Below, one piece after another: positions 35,029-43,731 of a DNA stretch of 64,000 nt. The translations under genes were made by a program, and so were the position numbers. Under the pieces are notes generated by a model that was given only the letters and a program-made list of their open reading frames with translations, had not been told where the DNA came from and did no database searches. How positions within the stretch are numbered: position 1 is the stretch's first letter; every line of letters starts with the position of its first letter. Source of the stretch: Desulfoluna sp. (GTDB taxonomy: Bacteria > Desulfobacterota > Desulfobacteria > Desulfobacterales > Desulfolunaceae); assembly GCF_030145185.1 (NCBI RefSeq), contig NZ_JAQYWB010000021.1, positions 21,397-85,396 of the forward strand. Reading direction: 5' to 3'.

Positions 35029-35803
35029 GGCGGTCTCTCTCTCCGGGGGGGCCCAGAAGGGCCACCACACGGCTCGGTCCTGCAGAGCCGCCTTTGACCT
35101 TCAGGGGGAAACAGCAGACGGTAAAGCCCGTGGTTGGGAGTTGGTCAAGACCCGCCAGCCTCTCCAGATGGCAGTAGGGGGTGTCGGCTCCCTCGTAGTG
35201 GGATTCCCAGAACGTCCCATCGCCTTGTCTTGCTCGTTGGGCCATATGGGAGAGGGGACCGTCCCATCCCCAGGCGTCGATGCCCGTGATCTTGACGCCC
35301 CGTTTCAGGAGAGCACGCGTGGCTCCCCGGGTGACCCAGGGGCCGGTGGTGAAATAGGCCGGGTCCCCGATCCATTGGTCCATGCCAGTTCGGATGAGCA
35401 CAATGGTTCCGGCGGTGATGGAATGCCCTTCGGTTTTTTCCCAGGCCGTGATGTCGGCTTCGTTGATGGCCTCTCCATCTTTTTTATGGCTCATGTCGAT
35501 GCAGACCCCCGGGGAAAAACACCAGGAGAGGGGAACCTCATCGATGGTCAGGGCCCGTTTTCCCCCAGAGTCGGGGGCGTAGTGCCAGGGAGCGTCTAAG
35601 TGGGTGGTGCCGTGGGATGAGAGGGAGAGGGTCTCGTTGGCCCAGCCGAGGCGGTGGCGCAAAAAACGAGGGGTGAGGCCGGTGAGAAGGAAGACCGCCA
35701 GGGCACCGAAGCGGTGCCCCTGGCGTTTGACACGGGTGCGGGCCCACCAGGGAGCCCAGGCTTTGTCGGTGTCCAGGGGGGCGGATAGATCAAGGATCTC
35801 CAT
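35018..35803 (-). CDS. Cyclase-family metal hydrolase (kynurenine-formamidase-like)
   Basis: A 261-residue enzyme of the cyclase/KynB fold. The metal-binding signature [12 protein letters not shown] (about residues 64-75) is intact, and [12 protein letters not shown] matches the later conserved segment. Members hydrolyse amides such as N-formylkynurenine or close polyketide-like rings; the substrate here is unknown. ATG 35803 has AGGAG upstream. It overlaps the following hybrid kinase gene by 11 bp, which suggests that the small molecule it handles may relate to the kinase signal (inference). Confidence 0.85.
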   Translation of the reverse strand: MEILDLSAPLDTDKAWAPWWARTRVKRQGHRFGALAVFLLTGLTPRFLRHRLGWANETLSLSSHGTTHLDAPWHYAPDSGGKRALTIDEVPLSWCFSPGVCIDMSHKKDGEAINEADITAWEKTEGHSITAGTIVLIRTGMDQWIGDPAYFTTGPWVTRGATRALLKRGVKITGIDAWGWDGPLSHMAQRARQGDGTFWESHYEGADTPYCHLERLAGLDQLPTTGFTVCCFPLKVKGGSAGPSRVVALLGPPGERDRHGY

Positions 35804-35862
35804 GGCATCTCCTGTGGGTGGGGTGCCCCCTTATACAAAAGGGGGGCCGCTGCGCATGAGGG

Positions 35863-36582
35863 CTATCGCTTGAAAAAACGTCCCAGAAGCCCTTTTTTCG
35901 GGGGCGGTGTGGTCTCTTGTCCGGCGTATTCCTGGGCCAGCTCTTTGGCGGCTTCGGCGTTGGCCGCTCCGGGAAATCCCCCGGAATGGGTGTGGATTCG
36001 CATGACCTGGCCGTCGGTCAGGGGCAACTCGTCGGTATAACCGGCCGAACGCAGGCGCCCGGCGAGGTAGGTCTTCATTTCGTCAAGGGTCATGGGGGGC
36101 AGGGGCACTTCCTGAATGCCGTCGTGTCCCGGAACCAGGTGGCGCAGGGTATCCAGAATCGCGGCCGTGTGGGGCAGGCCCGTGAGGATCACCTGTTTGA
36201 ACTGGCGCGGTTCCCCCTCATCGGTGGTCAGTTTGATCAGGGCGGCCAGGGCTTCGGGTTCGAGGCAGTGGGCGTCGTCGACCATCACCACGGGCAATCC
36301 CTCCCGGACCATGGTGTAGGCCCGAAGAGGCTTACCGCCGGTGGGCAGGCTCAGGGTGCAGACGCTCCAGTTCTCCTCGTCCACGGCCAGGACCTGTTTG
36401 ATCAAGAGGGTTTTCCCCCCCCTCGGATCGGAGCTGATGAGAACCACATTGTGGGTGGTCTCCACCAGGCGACGCACAAGTGCGACGGTTTCGGTGAGTT
36501 TTTTATAAGGAAAAAACGAGACGGCGTCGACGTAGTCGGCGAAGGGGTCTCGTGTGAGTTGTAACGCATCGATGTAAGACAT
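35863..36582 (-). CDS. ExeA/DamX-like AAA ATPase
   Basis: A 239-residue ATPase that opens with YIDALQLTRDPFADYVD, typical of ExeA-type proteins linked to type II secretion or septal peptidoglycan. The nucleotide site is SSDPRGGKT, a Walker A in which the first glycine is serine, and Walker B is VVMVDDAHCLEPEAL. The usual C-terminal peptidoglycan-binding or SPOR part is missing; instead there is a basic tail KKGLLGRFFKR that could touch membrane. The start is uncertain: ATG 36582 fits homology, ATG 36642 is also in frame, and neither has a strong ribosome-binding site. It is 59 bp upstream of the cyclase gene. Confidence 0.78.
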   Translation of the reverse strand: MSYIDALQLTRDPFADYVDAVSFFPYKKLTETVALVRRLVETTHNVVLISSDPRGGKTLLIKQVLAVDEENWSVCTLSLPTGGKPLRAYTMVREGLPVVMVDDAHCLEPEALAALIKLTTDEGEPRQFKQVILTGLPHTAAILDTLRHLVPGHDGIQEVPLPPMTLDEMKTYLAGRLRSAGYTDELPLTDGQVMRIHTHSGGFPGAANAEAAKELAQEYAGQETTPPPKKGLLGRFFKR

Positions 36583-37170
36583 AGGACTGCACGCTGCTTG
36601 GAAAGTCTCATGGCCGCCGGAATCGGACCGGGTGTATGACATTAAAAAAACGCGACGCTCCTCATTCCCTTTGAAATCCGGTACGATGGGGCTGTGGAGA
36701 GAGGGGACCGCCTGTTTTCGGATAACCTGTCAAAAATTGTAAACACTATTCATCTACGATGGTGTCGGGGTCATTTATTATGAACGCCTGACGTGGCTTC
36801 GAGGTGCTTGTCACGGTGACGTTTGACGAACGCATCGTTTTATCAATCCTTATTTTTGCCGGAAACCCACTTTTTTTTCAACTCTTCATTCCCTGATAAG
36901 GAAAAAAAGACGTGGCATTCCGCTTCTGTGCCTTCCCTGGGAAAGTTACCCATGCCAGGGAAGAAGCCATACGGGGGGCGAGAGTCTGTGTTTGTGTGCC
37001 GGCGGAAGCGATTTTCCCGCATCAGGATTGACGGGGGCGATACGGGTTTGATAACAATGGGTATTCAACAAGGGAGGTTAGGGCTTCGGGGAAGAGAAAC
37101 AGACAGGCGAGGGCCTTTCCGGTAAGCATCCAAGTCATTTTATTGATCGCCAGACATATGAGAGTTCGCT
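36583..37170. other. 588-bp gap between the ATPase and DUF3842 genes
   Basis: Divergent promoter region. Notable is a 9-bp perfect stem (36932-36940 with 36955-36963, arm CTTCCCTGG) with a 14-base loop inside the probable leader of the DUF3842-CooT pair. A 100-codon open frame at 36823-37125 has no ribosome-binding site and no protein-like character. I recognise no known riboswitch. Confidence 0.4.
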
Positions 37171-37587
37171 ATGTTGAGAATCTGCGTTATTGACGGCCAG
37201 GGAGGCGGCATCGGAAGCGCCATCATCAGACGAATCAAGGACCTTTTTGCCGCGCAGGTGGAGATTATCGCTTTGGGCACCAATGCCGTGGCGACGGCCC
37301 AGATGCTCAAGGCGGGCGCCAATCGGGGGGCTTCAGGAGAGAACGCCATCATTCGAAGCGTGGGGACCTGTGATGTGGTCACCGGCCCCCTGGGCATTGT
37401 GATGGCCCATGCGCTCATGGGGGAAGTGACCCCGGTGATGGCCGAGGCCATCTCCGGGTGCGCGGCAAAAAAAGTGCTTCTCCCCCTCTCCCAGGACAAT
37501 GTGGAGGTGGTGGGCGTTCATAAGGCGCCCTTGCCTCATCTGGTGGACGAGCTGATTGAGTCGGGTCTGAAAACCCTGTTGAACTGA
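37171..37587 (+). CDS. DUF3842-family protein
   Basis: A 138-residue protein with an N-terminal nucleotide-binding-like turn, CVIDGQGGGIGSAIIRRI, and conserved GTNAVATAQMLKAGAN and VGTCDVVTGPLGIVMA segments, which I identify as DUF3842. The glycine-rich loop suggests a Rossmann-type fold. Its biochemical function is not known. It is 139 bp upstream of cooT on the same strand, which hints at a metal-related role. The ribosome-binding site is weak (GAGAG). Confidence 0.8.
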   Translation: MLRICVIDGQGGGIGSAIIRRIKDLFAAQVEIIALGTNAVATAQMLKAGANRGASGENAIIRSVGTCDVVTGPLGIVMAHALMGEVTPVMAEAISGCAAKKVLLPLSQDNVEVVGVHKAPLPHLVDELIESGLKTLLN

Positions 37588-37726
37588 TGACGTCTTTGAG
37601 CCTGCCTTCCGAATTGGAGCCCTAAGGTTTCAATAGGTGGGGGGGACTCTTCGTTTCACGTCTGACACTATGCGGCGTCCTGTATGATTCATGGCGCCAT
37701 TATCACGAGATAAATGGAGGTAACCC

Positions 37727-37930
37727 ATGTGTGAAGCCAGTGCCTATCTTATTACCGATGGTGAGCCGGAACTGATTATGGAAGCGGTGGATGTGGCCAT
37801 CCCCACGGAAGAGGGCGAGCTCAAGCTGATCAACATTTTTGGAGAGCAGCGATTTATCAAAGGTGCCATCGAATCGCTCTCCCTGGTGGACCATAAGATT
37901 TTTATCCGAGAGGCCGCAGGGGCGGTTTAA
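37727..37930 (+). CDS. cooT: CooT-family nickel-binding protein
   Basis: A 67-residue Sm-like beta-barrel protein. The N-terminal MCEASAYL carries the conserved Cys2 used for nickel binding in Rhodospirillum rubrum CooT, which helps nickel insertion into CO dehydrogenase; the rest (LINIFGEQRFIKGAI, LVDHKIFI) fits the family. GGAGG precedes the ATG. No CO dehydrogenase is in the window, but hypA and hypB are. Its stop codon lies inside the first unit of the 17-bp tandem repeat that follows. Confidence 0.88.
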   Translation: MCEASAYLITDGEPELIMEAVDVAIPTEEGELKLINIFGEQRFIKGAIESLSLVDHKIFIREAAGAV

Positions 37931-38033
37931 GCGAAAAAGCGGTTTAAGCGAAAAAGCGGTTTAAGCGAAAAAGCGGTTTAAGCGAAAAAGCGGTTTAAGC
38001 GAAAAAGCGGCTTAAGCGAAAAAGCGGCTTAGG
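37922..38033. repeat. 17-bp tandem repeat (about 6.5 copies)
   Basis: Unit GCGGTTTAAGCGAAAAA repeated at 37922, 37939, 37956, 37973 and 37990 without change, a sixth unit at 38007 with one C for T, and a partial seventh to 38033. The first unit contains the last codons and the stop of cooT. Seventeen is not a multiple of three, so copy-number change would not extend the protein, whose TAA lies in unit 1. Confidence 0.95.
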
Positions 38034-38062
38034 AGACGAATGGGTTTCAACGGCCCTTTTGG

Positions 38063-39796
38063 CTACCCCCCGTGAAAAAAGGCATCCACGCTCTCAATAA
38101 ATTCGGAAAGAAGCCGCCGGCTTACCACGAAGATGTGGCCCGCGTTTTTTTCGATGGTTCGGTTGAGTCCTCCCCGTGTCTCGGTTCGCCGCTCTTCTGT
38201 GCCCCAGAGTTCGCTGGCCACGCAGGCCCCGGGGGGAGAGATGGGGTCTCTTTTGCCTCGGTAATCAAAAAGAGCCACCCCCATGCGGGAGAGGGCGGTC
38301 ATGGACACGGGTTTTCCGTCAAGGGCCGGCACCGATGAGGGGAGGGCGTAGGTCCCTTTTTCAAGGCCACTGCCCATAAAGAGGTCGCCGATCCATGTGA
38401 GGTGGGAGCGGGTTCCGAACCGGGTGCCGTGGGTGAGCCAGTAGAAAAAAGGCGCCGCCTCGAGAATCTCTTCTGCTTTTCCTGCACGCTGGTAAAATCC
38501 ACGCCGCACAAAGTAGCGGACCCCTGGCTGGATGTCGTTCATCCCCGCATCAATGATCTGGGGGGGGACTCCGACGCCCTGGTACATCTCTGCGATCAGG
38601 GCCGGATCGTAATCGTTGCGCACGACCTGGCGCATAGGACCCTGCCCGCTCAGGGCATCATCAAAACGGACAGGTGAAGCCATCAGGGCAATTTTGACGA
38701 TGTCCATGGCCTCCCCGTTGGCCTCTTTCTCTTCGGCCCGTCGACCGAGCCAGGGGAGCAGGAGCGTCCCCCCCATGCAATAGCCCATCACACAGATTTT
38801 CCTTCCCGGGTTTTCCTTTTGAATCAGCGCGATGTTGTGGTCGTGGACCGTTTTTCCGTAAAAGTCGAGGTCCAGCTCATCGGCCTTCTCACCCGGTTCG
38901 CCGGGATCGTTGAGGTAGATGAGGTAGCCCCGCTCCGCCAGGGCTTCCACCACCGATTTCCCTTTGGCCAGATCAAAAATATCCGGTTTGTTGATGAGAG
39001 GGCTCGCCAGGTAAAGCACCTTGTCGGGGTGGGCCTGTCGCCCGGCAAGGGTGTAGCGTCTGAGGCTGCACGGGCCCAGCCGGGAGCCCGGGACCACCCC
39101 ATACGGGGTGACGCCCATGATCCCTCCGGTGACCCGTTCTGAGAAGTCTTTGATATAAAAGGCGTTTTGCGAAAAAAGATTCTCGAGCCGTTTTCGGGCG
39201 GCGGACAGGTAGGTCTCAAAATCGAGGGTGTCTGATTCGGCGTAGGGCAGGGGGCCGGCGATGCGTTCTTCGGTGACGGCCATGACCAGGGTGGTGAGGA
39301 GCTCTCTCAGCGCCTTGAGGGGCGAGAGGCCATAGGAGCCGTAGGCGAGCTCGATGTAGCGGAAGTTTTCCACGCGTTGGGTGAAGGGGCGTCTCAGCGT
39401 GCTGGTGACCATCACCTCCTGGGCTTTTTGTTGGGAAAAATGGCCTGTTTTATCGATGAATTCGCCGGTTAAATCGTGAAGCATGGAGGCGTAGAGCCGT
39501 TCCAGCAATTCATCCGAGTAGACAAAGGTGTCCGGGTTGTCGCCCTGCATGGCGGCGACCTGGGCGTGGGTGCGGATGGGGCGGGTGAAGGCGGTCTCCA
39601 GGGCGTTGTGGGCCCACCCGGCCCAGGGGGTGCCTGGCAGTGAGGTCAGGGTCCCTAAAATGTTTTTGTACTGGAACACGGAGCGGACATGTCCCCCCAC
39701 GAGACGACTCATCATGGGGAGGTGGGTGTCGTATCCCTCCAGATTATCGACGGGGGAATAGACCAGAGAGCGAAGTATTTTGTCGGAACGGTTCAT
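38063..39796 (-). CDS. PhaC-like poly(3-hydroxyalkanoate) synthase / alpha-beta hydrolase
   Basis: A 577-residue alpha/beta-hydrolase with the PHA-synthase box GYCMGG, whose cysteine is the polymerising nucleophile. The expected aspartate (YRGKRDPISPP) and histidine (EKNAGHIF) follow. The N-terminal 200 residues are helical and do not resemble the usual class I start. It would join 3-hydroxyacyl-CoA units into storage polyester, or be a divergent CoA-linked acyltransferase. ATG 39796 has GAGGAGG upstream. No phaA, phaB, phaE or phasin gene is adjacent, so it is an orphan here. Confidence 0.8.
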   Translation of the reverse strand: MNRSDKILRSLVYSPVDNLEGYDTHLPMMSRLVGGHVRSVFQYKNILGTLTSLPGTPWAGWAHNALETAFTRPIRTHAQVAAMQGDNPDTFVYSDELLERLYASMLHDLTGEFIDKTGHFSQQKAQEVMVTSTLRRPFTQRVENFRYIELAYGSYGLSPLKALRELLTTLVMAVTEERIAGPLPYAESDTLDFETYLSAARKRLENLFSQNAFYIKDFSERVTGGIMGVTPYGVVPGSRLGPCSLRRYTLAGRQAHPDKVLYLASPLINKPDIFDLAKGKSVVEALAERGYLIYLNDPGEPGEKADELDLDFYGKTVHDHNIALIQKENPGRKICVMGYCMGGTLLLPWLGRRAEEKEANGEAMDIVKIALMASPVRFDDALSGQGPMRQVVRNDYDPALIAEMYQGVGVPPQIIDAGMNDIQPGVRYFVRRGFYQRAGKAEEILEAAPFFYWLTHGTRFGTRSHLTWIGDLFMGSGLEKGTYALPSSVPALDGKPVSMTALSRMGVALFDYRGKRDPISPPGACVASELWGTEERRTETRGGLNRTIEKNAGHIFVVSRRLLSEFIESVDAFFHGG

Positions 39797-40137
39797 GGGG
39801 CCTCCTCGTCTGTTCGGGCGAACCCGAAGCGTGAAAGGTCTCTTTTGCATCGCCGGCAGGGGGCGCATTCTTGGGGGGATGATCTCTGTGGGGATCTGCA
39901 GGAAGAGACACCGCGTCAGCGGGCCCTGGGTGGGGACAGCCAGGCTGTGTGCGGGGTGTCGATCCGATGCTATAGTAGCCTAAACTATCGGATTTGCGTA
40001 GAAAAAAGTAATGATTTCGGTTGAGAAAACCTTTCTTGCCAGGTGAGGCAGGGCCTCCACGCCCCCGGCGGGGCGCGTTCCGAGGCCGGAGCTGGTGTCT
40101 TTCAGCTTCGAGCCCCGGAAAGGGTGTGGAATACCGT
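39797..40137. other. 341-bp gap with dyads upstream of the PhaC-like gene
   Basis: Holds TTCGGG-CGAA-CCCGAA (39813-39828) and a bulged dyad with arms ATCCG/CGGAT and ATAGT/ACTAT spanning 39962-39993. The second could be an operator near the PhaC-like promoter. No gene is seen. Confidence 0.3.
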
Positions 40138-42045
40138 TTATTCCGGGGCGTGTCCCTGGAAAAGAGTATGAAATTCGAGGGTCTTGCCCGCAAAGAGGAG
40201 GGCTTGGGTCCGTTGGGCAAAAGCCAGGGCCTGTTGGGCCATGCGGGTGTGCTGGGCATCGGCGGGAACGGCCGTGAGTTGGGCCAGGGGGCCGCTTCGG
40301 AGATAGCTTTTTACCTCACCGGTTCCTAACAGGTTGATCTCCACCACGTGATCCTTTTCCACCCAGCCCAGGGTGCCCTGGTGGTAATAGTCCGCTGCCC
40401 TGGGAGGCTCCAGGAGCAGGGACCGACCGGTGAAGGTGGGAATGTGTCCCCCCAGCAGTTGGGCCACCGTCGGGGCGACATCGCGCTGGGAGATGAGGCC
40501 TTCAAGTGACAGAGGCTGGACCGAGTTGTCCGAGGCAAAGAGGGTAAAGGGAATCAGGTAGTGCTCCAAAGGGGACCCGCTGACCCGGGCGGTGTGGTCC
40601 GCCAGCAGGACAAAGAGGGTGGGCCCGAAGGCGGGGTCGGCCTCGTAGGCGTTGATGAACCCTTCCAGGGCCTGGTCTGCGAAGCGCAGGACGCTCATGC
40701 GGCGTGCCAGGGGGGTCTCCATGCCGAAGGCGGGCTGGACAGACGGGGGCAGGGCGTCGTCGTGGGTGGTGCAGGTGTTGATGCCCGCTATGAACGGCTG
40801 CTGGGTGGCTTTCAGGGTGCTTAGGATAAAGCGGTACAGATCCTGGTCATACACCCCCCACCGGTTGGTGCCCCAGGCCCGCTCGGAGACCTCTTCCTTG
40901 CCGTAGCTCTCCTGAAATCCGAGTCTCTGGGCAAAGGCCCCGGTGCCGCTGGTGTCTTTGCGCGTCCCCTGAAAAAAGAGGGAGCGCCACCCACTTTCCG
41001 TCAGGCACTGGGCCAGACTTCGGTAGGGTAAGGGGGTGAGCTGGCTTTTGGCCACGGTCTGTCCCAAGGGGTTCGGGTAGGAGCAGAAGGTGGTGAAGAT
41101 CCCTTCGGTGGTTCGGTGGCCCCCGGCCACCATGGCATCGGCATGAATCCCCCGGGTCATCAGGTGGTCAAAAAAGGGGGTCACCTCATGGTCGGCTCCA
41201 TAGCTTTTCATCAAGGGCGCCGACCAACTCTCCAGGAGGATCACCACCACGTTCATGGGACGGAAGGTCAGGGCCTCGGCGCGGGGGGGCTCGGGGTAGA
41301 GCGGGGCGAGGAGACGGCGTTGCTCGGCCGGCGTTGTTTTATTGGCAAAGGGCACCGGGGAGATCTTGTTGCGGTTCCGAACGAGGTAATAGAGACCGCT
41401 GTAGCTTCCGTTTAAGGCCAGGTCGGCCTGTTGGGGGTCTCCGATTTTATAAGCGAACAGCGGGGACATGGGCAGGCCGCTGACGCCTCCGCGGACGGAG
41501 ATGACGAGGATGGCCACCATGGCCAGGGCGGCCAGGGCCCCTTTTTTTATGCCCAGGGGGGCGGCCGGAGGGTGCAGGACCCAGGCTCGGCTTTTTTGGA
41601 GGGCGAAGAGGGCCAGCCCCAGAAAAAGGAGCCCTCCGATGGCAATGCCAGGGAACTGGGCGAAGGCGGTGGCGCAAAGGCTGGTGAAATCGGTGACGGC
41701 ATCGGAGAGCTCATAGCCGATGTGGCGTCCGGCGTCGTGGAAGTACATGATATCTGCGGTCTGCAGGCCCACCAGGGCCGTTGCGGAGAGAGCTAAGGGG
41801 GCAAGGCTCCATCGCCGCTGCTTGAATCCGTAGAAGATGACGAGGCCCAACAGGAGGCTGAGGAGGGCCAAAATGGCCGCGATGGCCAGGTCGAACCGAA
41901 GGCCCCACATCAGCGCGTATCCCACCTCCCAGGGAGAGAGCGCGGCGAAGCCCTGCCGGTGACAGAGATAGAAAAAAGCCCTGAAAAAGGTTCCCACCCC
42001 CGTCAAGCCTACCAGAGAAACAAGAAACAGCCGGATCCAAATCAT
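40138..42045 (-). CDS. LTA-synthase-family membrane sulfatase/phosphotransferase
   Basis: About 635 residues: five N-terminal transmembrane helices (about 1-190), then a periplasmic sulfatase-fold domain. The catalytic threonine region is GGHRTTEGIFTTFCSYPN, with the metal-site start VVVILLESWSAP and later HTARVSGSPLEHYLIPF. Relatives transfer phosphoglycerol or phosphoethanolamine from lipids to cell-surface glycans or lipid A; in a Gram-negative it probably decorates periplasmic glucan or lipid A. ATG 42045 is my choice; TTG 42057 is in frame just upstream. It is a single-gene unit. Confidence 0.88.
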   Translation of the reverse strand: MIWIRLFLVSLVGLTGVGTFFRAFFYLCHRQGFAALSPWEVGYALMWGLRFDLAIAAILALLSLLLGLVIFYGFKQRRWSLAPLALSATALVGLQTADIMYFHDAGRHIGYELSDAVTDFTSLCATAFAQFPGIAIGGLLFLGLALFALQKSRAWVLHPPAAPLGIKKGALAALAMVAILVISVRGGVSGLPMSPLFAYKIGDPQQADLALNGSYSGLYYLVRNRNKISPVPFANKTTPAEQRRLLAPLYPEPPRAEALTFRPMNVVVILLESWSAPLMKSYGADHEVTPFFDHLMTRGIHADAMVAGGHRTTEGIFTTFCSYPNPLGQTVAKSQLTPLPYRSLAQCLTESGWRSLFFQGTRKDTSGTGAFAQRLGFQESYGKEEVSERAWGTNRWGVYDQDLYRFILSTLKATQQPFIAGINTCTTHDDALPPSVQPAFGMETPLARRMSVLRFADQALEGFINAYEADPAFGPTLFVLLADHTARVSGSPLEHYLIPFTLFASDNSVQPLSLEGLISQRDVAPTVAQLLGGHIPTFTGRSLLLEPPRAADYYHQGTLGWVEKDHVVEINLLGTGEVKSYLRSGPLAQLTAVPADAQHTRMAQQALAFAQRTQALLFAGKTLEFHTLFQGHAPE

Positions 42046-42223
42046 GATGTGTGACAACCTGCAAATTAAAATGTGTATGGATAAAAACCCGCTCCTTATC
42101 CGGGGCGGTTCCGGAACGGTTCAACCGATCCAGACGAGAAATGCCCTGCGGCGCTCCTTCGGGAGGGCACCCATGGCACGACTCGCGAAGCCTACCTTAT
42201 GTCCTGTGAAATTGTAAATAATA

Positions 42224-43216
42224 TCATCGTCTGTGGTAGCACCAGAGGCCTTTTTCGAGGGTGCGGGAGAGCTCGCCTTCCTCAAGGAGGTGCAGAAGGG
42301 TGGCTTCGATCCAGCCCTGGGCGATGCTGCGTTTCAACGGGGCCATATGGGGGTAGTAGTGCTGGACCAGGGCGCGACCGCTGAGGCCTTGGGGACCGGC
42401 GGCCGCTACTTTTTCTTTGATCTGTGCCAGCCGTTTTTTCCGGTGGGCGATGAGCTGGGTGGTTCGCTTGATCGGGTCGGTGATGGGCCGCCCGTGGGCC
42501 GGGAGGATGAGGGTGAGGCCGGGAAGATCCCGGATGGTCTCGAGGGTGGTCTGGTAGGCGGTGATGTTCGAGCGGGGCGGGCCCAGCCAGGTGGTGATGT
42601 TTGCCAGCACGTTGTCGCCCCCGAGAAGGATGCCGGACGAAGCGTTCCAGAGCATGATGTGGGCGTCGCAGTGACCGGGGCCGGCCAGGACTTCCCAGGT
42701 GCCTGCCTCACTTTCGACGTGATCCCCCACGCAGAGAAGGGAAAAGGGGCCGGTGACGGCCTGAAGGCCCATGGACAGGGAAAAAGCCTCGTCGATGAGG
42801 CGGTCTTTCAGGTTGCGCATCGCTTCCCGGCCGCGGCTTCTCGGGGGGTGAAGGGCGCTTTTTCTCTCCTGGTACGCTGCCCGGTAGCATGCCCGGGTGC
42901 GGACCAGGGGGACCATGGCCTCGGTGAGGAGGACCTCCATGCGGCGTCTCTTCGCCAGGGCGGAGGTCCCGGAGAAGTGGTCCCAGTGGGCGTGGCTGGG
43001 AAGAATCCGGCGCACCCTTGTGCCCCTCTCTTTTTCAAGGGCATCCAGGGCGCGGGCGGCATAGGTCACCGCCCCTCTGGCCCCGGAGCCTGCATCAAAC
43101 AGGAGCCCCGCCGTTCCCGGGAGGGCGTAGAGGTTCATGGTAAAGGGAATCCACCCTTTGCGTACCTCCTGGCAGATCCGGAAGATACCGGGTGTCATCT
43201 CTTCATACAAACCCAT
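42224..43216 (-). CDS. Metallo-beta-lactamase-fold hydrolase
   Basis: A 330-residue protein with the HxHxDH metal motif SHAHWDHFSG (about residues 74-83), GPGHCDAHIM, GGDNVLANI and PAHGRPI. The C-terminal helical extension (about 240-330) is the winged-helix part seen in glyoxalase-II/LACTB2-like members. It could hydrolyse thioesters such as acyl-CoA or lactoylglutathione-like substrates. It starts 2 bp after the yjbQ stop on the same strand, so the two are coupled. Confidence 0.86.
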   Translation of the reverse strand: MGLYEEMTPGIFRICQEVRKGWIPFTMNLYALPGTAGLLFDAGSGARGAVTYAARALDALEKERGTRVRRILPSHAHWDHFSGTSALAKRRRMEVLLTEAMVPLVRTRACYRAAYQERKSALHPPRSRGREAMRNLKDRLIDEAFSLSMGLQAVTGPFSLLCVGDHVESEAGTWEVLAGPGHCDAHIMLWNASSGILLGGDNVLANITTWLGPPRSNITAYQTTLETIRDLPGLTLILPAHGRPITDPIKRTTQLIAHRKKRLAQIKEKVAAAGPQGLSGRALVQHYYPHMAPLKRSIAQGWIEATLLHLLEEGELSRTLEKGLWCYHRR

Positions 43217-43218
43217 GA

Positions 43219-43635
43219 TTACTCTCCAATGATTTTGATCAGCACCCGCTTGGGGCGTCTTCCATCGAATTCTCCGTAAAAAATCTGCTCCCAGGTTCCG
43301 AAATCGAGTCGTCCGCCGGTGATGGCCACCGTCACCTCCCGGCCCATAATCTGTCGCTTCATGTGGGCGTCGGCGTTGTTCTCTCCCACGTTATGACGGT
43401 ACCCAGTCGTCGGATCATGGGGGGCCAGTTTTTCCAGCCACACCTCGTAATCGTGGTGGAGGCCCTTTTCGTCGTCGTTGATAAACACCGAGGCCGTAAT
43501 ATGCATGGCGTTGATCAGCGCCATCCCTTCCTGGATTCCGCTCTCGGCCAGGGAGGCCTCCACATCCGGGGTGATATTGATAAAAGCCTGCCGCGCGGGT
43601 ACCTCAAACCAGAGTTCTTTGCGATAACTTTCCAT
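43219..43635 (-). CDS. YjbQ-family protein (UPF0047)
   Basis: A 138-residue protein with the UPF0047 pattern: [49 protein letters not shown] and [19 protein letters not shown]. Members have a secondary thiamine-phosphate-synthase activity in vitro; the real role is unclear. It is tightly coupled (2-bp gap) to the downstream metallo-hydrolase. Confidence 0.92.
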   Translation of the reverse strand: MESYRKELWFEVPARQAFINITPDVEASLAESGIQEGMALINAMHITASVFINDDEKGLHHDYEVWLEKLAPHDPTTGYRHNVGENNADAHMKRQIMGREVTVAITGGRLDFGTWEQIFYGEFDGRRPKRVLIKIIGE

Positions 43636-43731
43636 GTTTGCTCTCTTTTCAATTTGGGTTAATCACATGTCGATCCAAGAGGAAGACAAAGCCTTTGCTG
43701 TTTATAATGAACTTAGGGTGCGGGCCCTTGT

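Noticed and set aside
36900..37120. Cobalamin or c-di-GMP riboswitch upstream of DUF3842-CooT
   Set aside because: Short stretches resemble parts of these aptamers, but the conserved blocks are not in order.
36823..37125. A 100-codon frame before the DUF3842 gene
   Set aside because: No ribosome-binding site, biased composition, and it overlaps the hairpin at 36932-36963.
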